Source: Desulfobacteraceae bacterium UBA5616 (GTDB lineage: Bacteria; Desulfobacterota; Desulfobacteria; Desulfobacterales; UBA5616). Taken from it: a stretch of 47,503 nucleotides of DNA. The notes beneath the pieces are model-generated. The model worked only from the letters and a program-made list of their open reading frames with translations. It was not told the origin of the DNA and ran no database searches. The position numbers were made by a program, and so were the translations under genes. Location of the stretch: positions 12,809-60,311 of the forward strand of contig DIKO01000045.1 in NCBI GenBank assembly GCA_002423615.1, written 5' to 3'. Every line of letters begins with the position of its first letter. Position 1 is the first letter of the stretch. This document shows, piece after piece, positions 41,881-47,503 of this stretch.

Positions 41881-42363
41881 ATGAAACAAAAATATATGAT
41901 CGCAAGGAGTGAGGACGGAAAAGGCATCGTCATCAAGGAATATGCTGAAATCGATAAAGACCTTTTCTCTGTTTTATGCGAACAGATTTATGACATCAAG
42001 GAAATCCAGGCCGCTGGCCAAAAGGGGAAATCAAAACTCCTGACCCTCATCCGGAACCGGAACTTTTTCCCGCCCATCGGGGCTGCCGGTCAGATCATCG
42101 AGAGCATTGAAAACCTTCTTCATTCCGGAAGCGACGAGACCGTTGAAATCGAAATCAACGACTCGGAAAATCTGTCCGGGAAGGAAGTGGAAATGGATGT
42201 TATCGAGGATATGGATGATGATGGGGAACAGTTGGACGACCTGCTCGATGAGACGGTGGATGTGGATGTCGATGTCTACGATGAAAACATGGGCATCAAA
42301 GAAATCAACTCTACTTTAAAGGTCGACGACGACGAAGTCATTGATGATAACGTCGACATCTAA
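41881..42363 (+). CDS. Uncharacterised acidic protein
   Basis: I do not recognise this 160-residue protein. The first ~85 residues look folded and mixed in charge (MKQKYMIARSEDGKGIVIKE, then IRNRNFFPPIGAAGQIIESI). From about residue 90 the protein becomes strongly acidic, with runs such as EDMDDDGEQLDDLLDE and VDVDVDVYDE, ending DDNVDI. The tail could bind calcium or another cation, or mimic nucleic acid, but nothing proves it. No signal peptide or membrane helix is present. AAAGGG before the ATG is a fair SD. apbE follows after 18 bases, so it may share its transcript. Confidence 0.72.
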   Translation: MKQKYMIARSEDGKGIVIKEYAEIDKDLFSVLCEQIYDIKEIQAAGQKGKSKLLTLIRNRNFFPPIGAAGQIIESIENLLHSGSDETVEIEINDSENLSGKEVEMDVIEDMDDDGEQLDDLLDETVDVDVDVYDENMGIKEINSTLKVDDDEVIDDNVDI

Positions 42364-42381
42364 CCCTGTTCCGGATTCGTT

Positions 42382-43395
42382 TTGAAAAAATATATATTAC
42401 TCTCACTGGCCGTCATCGGCATCATTGCCTTTGCGGCGTTTCGCCAGAAAACCGAATTTCTGATTCAGGGCGGCACCATGGGGACGACCTATCACGTCAA
42501 GGTCGTCGCGCCGTATATGACGAACATGAACGATGTGAAAGAGGAGATTGACAAACGCCTCAACGAAATCAATCAAAGTATGTCCACCTACATCAAAACC
42601 AGTGAAATCAGCCGTTTTAATAGTGATTCCCGTACTGATTCACGGCATGGCGTCTCCCGGGATTTTTTCCTCGTCATGACCATGGGGGGAAAACTCCATC
42701 GCCTGACCGGAGGCGCATGGGACGGAACGGTCAAACCACTGGTGGATTTATGGGGATTCGGGAATGCCGGATCGAAAAACAGGATACCCGACCCGCAGGA
42801 AATCGCCGCTGCGTTAAGCCTCGTGGGATTTCATTACATCGACATCTCACAGGAAAGGTATCTCAGCAAAAAAATCCCCCAGGTCACCGTGGATCTGGCG
42901 TCTATTGCCAAAGGATACGGGGTCGACCAGATCGCCGGGGTTGTCAAGGCCCATGGCTTTATGGACTTTATCGTTGAAATCGGAGGGGAAGTTTTTGCAT
43001 CCGGCCTGAGAAAAGACGGAAAAGAGTGGCGGGTGGGCATCAACACCCCGCAGCCGGAGGCGCCCTTCGACCTTGTATACCGGTCCTTGCCGCTGAAAAA
43101 TAAAGCCATGGCCACCAGCGGAGATTATCGGAACTTTTTTGAAGAAAACGGGGTGAGGTATTCCCACGTCATCGATCCCCGAAACGGATATCCGGTCAAG
43201 CACGACGTGGTGAGCGTTTCGGTATTATCCGATACCTGTGTTTTCGCCGACGGGCTGGCCACGGGCCTGATGGTGATGGGGCCCGTGGACGGCATCAAAC
43301 TGACAAACCGGCTTGAGAATGCCGAGTGCCTGATCATTGTCCGGAACAAGGACGGCTCTTTATCGGAATATTATTCCGAGAATTTCCCCAGATGA
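42382..43395 (+). CDS. apbE: FAD:protein FMN transferase
   Basis: The protein has 337 residues starting at TTG 42382, with an N-terminal hydrophobic anchor or uncleaved signal (YILLSLAVIGIIAFAAF) and no lipobox. ApbE signatures are GGTMGTTYHVKV near 30, WGFGNAG, DLASIAKGYGVDQIA near 173 and the metal-binding region with DGLATGLMVMG. The enzyme attaches FMN from FAD to threonine or serine in extracytoplasmic flavoproteins such as RnfG/NqrC and fumarate-reductase-like proteins, which anaerobes often possess. Its stop codon overlaps the rimO start. Confidence 0.93.
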   Translation: MKKYILLSLAVIGIIAFAAFRQKTEFLIQGGTMGTTYHVKVVAPYMTNMNDVKEEIDKRLNEINQSMSTYIKTSEISRFNSDSRTDSRHGVSRDFFLVMTMGGKLHRLTGGAWDGTVKPLVDLWGFGNAGSKNRIPDPQEIAAALSLVGFHYIDISQERYLSKKIPQVTVDLASIAKGYGVDQIAGVVKAHGFMDFIVEIGGEVFASGLRKDGKEWRVGINTPQPEAPFDLVYRSLPLKNKAMATSGDYRNFFEENGVRYSHVIDPRNGYPVKHDVVSVSVLSDTCVFADGLATGLMVMGPVDGIKLTNRLENAECLIIVRNKDGSLSEYYSENFPR

Positions 43396-44729
43396 CAGCG
43401 GAACACGGCCCCAACATATATTTTGAGCCCCTGGGATGCGCCAGGAACCTGGTGGACAGCGAAATCATGATGGGGAACCTATCGGGTGCCGGGGGAATCA
43501 TCACGGATGACCCGGCAGATGCCGATATCATCATCATCAACACGTGCAGCTTTATCGAAGACGCCGTCAATGAATCCCTTGACGTCATTTTTCATCTGGC
43601 CCGATACAAAACATCCGGCAAGTGCCGTTTTCTGGTGGTGGCGGGATGTCTGCCGGAACGTTACCGGGAGAAACTTGAAGCCGAACTTCCCGAAGTGGAT
43701 CTCTTCCTGGGGACCGGGGCCCTTGACCAGGTGATCCGGGCAATGAACGACCGGGATCCGTTAAGGGGATGCTTTTTACCGGACCCGAACCGCTTGATCC
43801 TGACGGGCTGCGAAAACCGGTTCCGGGGGAAAACAGCCCCCGCTTCCGCCTACCTCAAGATCGCCGAAGGCTGTGATAAACACTGCACCTACTGCATCAT
43901 CCCCAGGCTAAGGGGAAAACAGAGGAGCCGTCCCATCGGGGACATTGTCTCCGAAGCCGCGATGCTTATCGAGAAAGGCGTTAAGGAGCTTGTCCTGGTA
44001 GCCCAGGAAACCTCCTTCTACGGAAGGGATTTAAGCCCTGCAACGGACATCTCGACGCTTTTGAACGCCGTCGCCCGGTTGTCCGGCGGGGTCTGGATCC
44101 GTCTGCTTTACGGCCATCCGGAAAGCGTGGATGAAAAACTGATCAAAACCATTGCGGCGAATGAAACGATATGTTCCTATTTCGATATTCCCGTTCAGCA
44201 TGCCGCCGATCCGGTCCTGAAACGGATGGGCAGGAACTATACGCTGGAGGATATTTACCGGCGGATTGATCAAGTCAGGACCCATATTCCCGATGCCGTG
44301 CTCAGATCCACGGTTATCGTGGGGTTTCCCGGTGAATCGGAAAAAGACTTCGAAACGTTGATGCGCCTTGTGGAAAGGGTTCGCTTCAACCATCTGGGCG
44401 CGTTTATCTATTCGGATTCAGACGACCTGGTATCCCACAGGCTGAAGCATCACGTGCCGGCCGCCATCGCCAAAAAACGGTACGACAGGCTGATGGAACG
44501 CCAGCGGGACATTTCTACGGCCATCCACGGCGATTATGTGGGAAGGACGGTGAAAGTCCTGGTTGAAGAGCACCCGGAACCGGATGTTTATATCGGGCGG
44601 GCGGACTTTCAAGCCCCGGAAGTGGATGGGATTACCTATATCAACTGCAGACAGGCACCCCTTGGAGATTTTATGAATGTGGCAATAGTTGACGCCCTGG
44701 AGTACGATCTGGTAGGAGAGCCCCTATGA
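43392..44729 (+). CDS. rimO: Ribosomal protein S12 (aspartate) methylthiotransferase
   Basis: The protein has 445 residues from ATG 43392, overlapping the apbE stop. N-terminal cluster cysteines are in LGCARNLVDSE, INTCSFIEDA and VAGCLPERY. The radical-SAM motif is CDKHCTYCIIPRLRG near 157. A C-terminal TRAM domain follows (VGRTVKVLVEEHPEPDVYIG). The segment LGCARNLVDSE is typical of RimO rather than MiaB. It adds a methylthio group to an aspartate of S12, using two [4Fe-4S] clusters. The next gene starts inside its last codons. Confidence 0.95.
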   Translation: MTAEHGPNIYFEPLGCARNLVDSEIMMGNLSGAGGIITDDPADADIIIINTCSFIEDAVNESLDVIFHLARYKTSGKCRFLVVAGCLPERYREKLEAELPEVDLFLGTGALDQVIRAMNDRDPLRGCFLPDPNRLILTGCENRFRGKTAPASAYLKIAEGCDKHCTYCIIPRLRGKQRSRPIGDIVSEAAMLIEKGVKELVLVAQETSFYGRDLSPATDISTLLNAVARLSGGVWIRLLYGHPESVDEKLIKTIAANETICSYFDIPVQHAADPVLKRMGRNYTLEDIYRRIDQVRTHIPDAVLRSTVIVGFPGESEKDFETLMRLVERVRFNHLGAFIYSDSDDLVSHRLKHHVPAAIAKKRYDRLMERQRDISTAIHGDYVGRTVKVLVEEHPEPDVYIGRADFQAPEVDGITYINCRQAPLGDFMNVAIVDALEYDLVGEPL

Positions 44730-45709
44730 GCGATCTTAAACAAAGACTTCTGGATATGGTCCGGGATGATCTTCAAAAAATCGAATCTTCTCTGGAATTC
44801 CATCTGATCACCAATTTCGACCTGGTGTCCAAGGTCGCCAGTCATCTTCTTTTCAGCGGCGGCAAACGCCTCCGGCCGTTGCTGCTGATTCTGTCCGCGC
44901 GAATTTGCGGGTTGAACGGCAGGGTCGCCCTGGACCTCGCAACGGCATTTGAATATCTCCACACGGCCACCCTTTTGCACGACGATCTGGTGGACGGGGC
45001 CAGCATCCGCAGGGGAAAGCCTGTGGCCAACTCCCTGTGGGACAATTCCACGGCGGTCCTGGTGGGGGATTTCCTCTTTGCCCGGGCCAGTTCCATTGCC
45101 GCCGACACCCGGAATATCGAGGCCATCAAGGTCCTGGCCGGCGTCACGGAGGAAATGTCCCAGGGGGAAATCTTCCAGCTGACCAAAAAAGGAAACACCC
45201 ATCTCACCGAGGAAGAATACCTGGAAGTCATTCGGCGAAAAACCGCGGTTCTCTTTCAGGGCGCCTGCCGCATCGGCGCGAGCGTGGCCGATGCCGAAGA
45301 AGACCATAAATCCGCCCTTACTAATTACGGGTTCAACCTGGGGATCGCATTTCAGATGGCCGACGACCTGCTGGACTATCTTCAGGAGGATCTCTCCACC
45401 CTGGGAAAAAAGGCAGGCGCGGATTTAAGAGAGGGGAAGGTCACTCTGCCGGTGATTCATACCTTAAACAAGGCAACGGAAAAGGATCGGGTCCGGATAC
45501 GGGCCATCATCCGGAACGGCGATTTTTCAATCGACGAGTTTAAACTTCTGGTCGATCTCATGAAACAATACGGCGGGCTGACCTATACCCGTGAAAAGGC
45601 CCTGGCCTACGTTCAAACGGCTAAAGCTTCCCTCTCCGTTTTCCCCGATTCCCGAACCCGGGATATCCTCATGGGATTTGCCGATTATGCTCTGGCCCGA
45701 AATGCCTAA
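44726..45709 (+). CDS. Polyprenyl diphosphate synthase (all-trans)
   Basis: The protein has 327 residues. The first aspartate-rich motif is LLHDDLVDGASIRRG near residue 83 and the second is MADDLLDYLQED near 210. The substrate-binding FSGGKRLRPLL is near 44. Length and sequence fit long-chain synthases (octaprenyl, heptaprenyl or solanesyl type) that make quinone side chains, likely for menaquinone in an anaerobe. Chain length cannot be read from the sequence. It overlaps rimO by four bases. Confidence 0.93.
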   Translation: MSDLKQRLLDMVRDDLQKIESSLEFHLITNFDLVSKVASHLLFSGGKRLRPLLLILSARICGLNGRVALDLATAFEYLHTATLLHDDLVDGASIRRGKPVANSLWDNSTAVLVGDFLFARASSIAADTRNIEAIKVLAGVTEEMSQGEIFQLTKKGNTHLTEEEYLEVIRRKTAVLFQGACRIGASVADAEEDHKSALTNYGFNLGIAFQMADDLLDYLQEDLSTLGKKAGADLREGKVTLPVIHTLNKATEKDRVRIRAIIRNGDFSIDEFKLLVDLMKQYGGLTYTREKALAYVQTAKASLSVFPDSRTRDILMGFADYALARNA

Positions 45710-45754
45710 ACCATTGAAACGCGTGGATGAGGTTCGCCACACAAGGTGCTTGCC

Positions 45755-46933
45755 ATGAAAAACAAGGTTATGTTGACAGCCGTTACCTGCTGGTTCCTGT
45801 TGATACCGTGGTCCATCGTATTTTCGGAAGAGCCTGTCCCGTCAGATTCCAGGGTGTTTCAGGTGATCGGAACCGCTTCAGTGGGCTCCGCGGGCCCTTC
45901 CCAGGCAAGGGATCTGGCCGTTGCCAACGCGCTTGCTTCAGCCGTCAGCCAGGCAGCCGGAGAATTGTTGCCGGAAAACGGCATCGTGAAATATTTCCCG
46001 GAACTAAGCCGGACCCTGTTGGCGGACCCGAAACGATACGTCCTGGATTACAAAACTCCGGCAGAAACCTCGGCCGACAATATTTATCGTGCGGTGGTCC
46101 AGGTGACCGTTTCCATGAGTGATCTGAAAAAACAATTGAAAGCCTCCGGGTTTATCAGGGCCGCCAAAAACCCGCCGAAAATCCTCTTTCTGGTTTCGGA
46201 AAAATCAACCATGGACTTAACCCCCAGGTTCTGGTGGGAAAACCCGGAAACCACTCTTTTTACCGGTCATTCGGAAGCTGCCATGGCCAAAATCATGTCG
46301 GATGCTTCCATTCCCGTTGTCAGCCATGAAAACCTGTCCCTGGGGGCCTCCTTCCCGGCCAACCTGGCGGATTCGGAAGCCGTCCGGATCGGACGCGGTT
46401 CCATTGCCCAGGTTTTTGTGGTGGGAAGCGCCTGGGTCGAAGCCGCTCCCAATGTCATGGGTGCGGACAAGAAAACCTTCAAGGGGATCATCTCCCTTCG
46501 AGCTCTTTCTTCGGAATCCGGTGAAATCATCGCACAAACCCGGCAGGAGACAATGGTTCTGGATTCCGATGAAGCAAAAGGCGCTACGGAAGCATTGAGC
46601 CGGGCCGGCGCCATGGCCGGGAAAGCGCTTTCCGACCAGCTGACCCAATCGCAATCGGCAAAAGGGCCTTCGGAAGAACTCACTCTCATCGTTGAAGGAA
46701 CCGGCGATTTGCCGATGTTTGTGCAGTTCCGGCAGGCCTTGACGGAAACAACCGGGGTCAACGGCATCTTCGTCAACGAAATGCAGGCTGATTCCGCCGG
46801 TATCCTGGTGGATTACGCCGGGACCGCCGAAAAAATGGCCGAAGCGCTGATGGTCAAAAATTTCGGGACCTTCGGGATCAATATTTATGAGATTACGGCA
46901 GGACAGGTAAAAATCAAACTGGTCCCGAATTGA
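45755..46933 (+). CDS. Secreted protein of unknown function, weakly FlgT/LPP20-like
   Basis: The protein has 392 residues from ATG 45755, with AAGG eight bases upstream; a GTG three codons earlier is possible. A Sec signal peptide is clear (MKNKVMLTAVTCWFLLIPWS, cleavage near FSEE). The segment VIGTASVGSAGPSQARDLAV with ANALASAVSQAAGEL resembles the N-terminal module of flagellar assembly T or LPP20-type proteins. The middle (KILFLVSEKSTMDLTPRFWW) and repeated beta/alpha C-terminal part are also compatible with periplasmic assembly proteins. No flagellar gene is in the window, so the role is open. It is the last gene of the apbE-rimO-prenyl transferase run. Confidence 0.7.
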   Translation: MKNKVMLTAVTCWFLLIPWSIVFSEEPVPSDSRVFQVIGTASVGSAGPSQARDLAVANALASAVSQAAGELLPENGIVKYFPELSRTLLADPKRYVLDYKTPAETSADNIYRAVVQVTVSMSDLKKQLKASGFIRAAKNPPKILFLVSEKSTMDLTPRFWWENPETTLFTGHSEAAMAKIMSDASIPVVSHENLSLGASFPANLADSEAVRIGRGSIAQVFVVGSAWVEAAPNVMGADKKTFKGIISLRALSSESGEIIAQTRQETMVLDSDEAKGATEALSRAGAMAGKALSDQLTQSQSAKGPSEELTLIVEGTGDLPMFVQFRQALTETTGVNGIFVNEMQADSAGILVDYAGTAEKMAEALMVKNFGTFGINIYEITAGQVKIKLVPN

Positions 46934-46978
46934 TTCTTTGGAGCACGGCGGTCAACATGTCTTTCAGCCCCATTTTTC

Positions 46979-47005
46979 TTGACACCAGGGGGAATCAATG
47001 TTAAT
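46979..47005 (+). promoter_or_regulatory. Probable promoter of tRNA-Val
   Basis: A perfect TTGACA (46979-46984) is followed 15 bases later by GTTAAT (47000-47005), which matches four of six -10 positions. The start would fall just upstream of the tRNA at 47021. Confidence 0.5.
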
Positions 47006-47020
47006 CGTTTTGCACCTTAA

Positions 47021-47096
47021 AGGCACGTAGCTCAGTTGGGAGAGCGCTACCCTGACACGGTAGAGGTCGTTGGTTCAAGCCCAATCGTGCCTACCA
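47021..47096 (+). tRNA. tRNA-Val (anticodon GAC)
   Basis: The cloverleaf is complete: acceptor AGGCACG/CGTGCCT, D arm GCTC...GAGC, anticodon stem CTACC/GGTAG with loop CTGACAC, T arm GTTGG/CCAAT with loop TTCAAGC, discriminator A and an encoded CCA. Anticodon GAC reads GUC and GUU valine codons. It is followed by an integrase gene pointing at it, so its 3' end is a likely attachment site. Confidence 0.96.
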
Positions 47097-47107
47097 TAAA
47101 AATCAAG

Positions 47108-47142
47108 GGTTTGCAGGAAATTTGGACTGCAAACCTTTTTTT
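47108..47142 (+). terminator. Terminator after tRNA-Val
   Basis: A perfect nine-pair stem GGTTTGCAG (47108-47116) / CTGCAAACC (47127-47135) with a ten-base loop is followed by seven T. It ends the tRNA transcript. Confidence 0.88.
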
Positions 47143-47216
47143 ATGGGGTTTTGCAAAGGAGCGCTTCCATAATTCTTTAACTGATATGGACTTTCGAAAG
47201 CTGTTGTTTTCATTTT

Positions 47217-47503
47217 TCAAACCTTTGTGACCATTTTGTGACCGGTAGACTCAAAAATGGTATTTTCAAGTCGACAAGCCGACTCCTGATTGCTGTCTTT
47301 CATCAGGTGGGCATAAACATTTAAAGTCACCGTCGGGCTTGAATGTCCCAACTGTTTTTGGATGTATTTGATGTTTTCCCCCTGCTCAATCAAAAGGCTC
47401 GCTGTCGTGTGTCTCAAATCGTGATACCTGATTTTACCAATACCTGATTTTACCAATGCCGGTTTGAAATGCCGGTAATTTAGTGCCTTACATTTGAACT
47501 CCT
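47217..47503 (-). CDS. Tyrosine recombinase (phage-type integrase), C-terminal part, runs off the window
   Basis: The frame is open from the window edge to the stop at 47217, about 94 codons. The catalytic domain motifs of tyrosine integrases are present: KIRYHDLRHTTASLL (arginine and histidine), QKQLGHSSPTVTLNVYAHLM (second H/R-box histidine and the nucleophilic tyrosine). The tail HKMVTKV is typical of the end of such integrases. The upstream residues FKPALVKSG continue the family pattern without interruption, so the N-terminal part lies beyond the window. The gene points toward tRNA-Val and ends 121 bases from it, the usual arrangement for an element integrated into a tRNA gene. Confidence 0.9.
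   Translation of the reverse strand, partial: EFKCKALNYRHFKPALVKSGIGKIRYHDLRHTTASLLIEQGENIKYIQKQLGHSSPTVTLNVYAHLMKDSNQESACRLENTIFESTGHKMVTKV

Noticed and set aside
47425..47457. A 16-base tandem repeat (TACCTGATTTTACCAA twice) inside the integrase, suspected to be a frameshifting duplication
   Set aside because: The reading frame through both copies gives FKPALVKSG followed by IGKIRYHDLRHT, which has normal integrase spacing, so nothing is broken.

Overview
The window is a dense 47.5 kb piece of bacterial chromosome. Gene content suggests a strictly anaerobic, Gram-negative bacterium of the Desulfobacterota (a Desulfobacterales-like sulfate reducer or relative). The clues are a tungsten-type aldehyde:ferredoxin oxidoreductase, selenocysteine synthase (selA), a cobA-hemD fusion beside hemC, two YkgJ-type cysteine-cluster proteins, and an outer-membrane carrier/ABC export operon. 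This placement is inferred from gene content only; no rRNA is present.

Layout. 1-2905: 3' end of carB overlapping purF. 3075-3593: a lone cyclic-nucleotide-binding-domain protein. 3610-9216, minus strand: an operon that begins at a consensus-like sigma70 promoter inside the end of cobA-hemD. It runs through two tandem copies of a ~115-nt structured RNA, each ending in an intrinsic terminator, then a 52-codon single-helix membrane protein, an outer-membrane-type beta-barrel gene broken by a one-base frameshift, an ABC ATPase, two FtsX/LolC-type permeases and a LolA-like carrier. 9213-14724, minus strand: selA, TPR/degenerate-GGDEF protein, FmdB-type zinc ribbon, hemC and cobA-hemD. 15052-16971: AOR. 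16968-20164, minus strand: CBM9-like protein, two YkgJ proteins and a dGTPase-like protein. 20372-21472: orphan HsdR-N domain protein and a TadA-type deaminase.

21717-38965 is a long plus-strand translation and RNA-metabolism block: infC (AUA start), rpmI, rplT, pheS, pheT, a MerR-like regulator, tRNA-Gly(CCC), rimP, nusA, infB, a DUF503 gene, rbfA, nrnA-like, truB, rpsO, pnp, an M16 peptidase and dut. An MBL-fold hydrolase follows. 39765-41557, minus strand: universal stress protein and a ferritin-like protein. 41881-46933: an acidic unknown protein, apbE, rimO, a polyprenyl synthase and a secreted unknown protein. The window ends with tRNA-Val(GAC) and a tyrosine integrase that runs off the edge, which looks like one end of an integrated element.

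The most interesting signal is the tandem RNA at 8885-9157. The two copies share an invariant 3' core, have paired base changes in helices, and carry mutually exclusive antiterminator/terminator pairings upstream of a trans-envelope export operon. I do not recognise it as a known riboswitch class. Secondary signals are a probable L20 autoregulatory pseudoknot before rpmI and the AUA start of infC.
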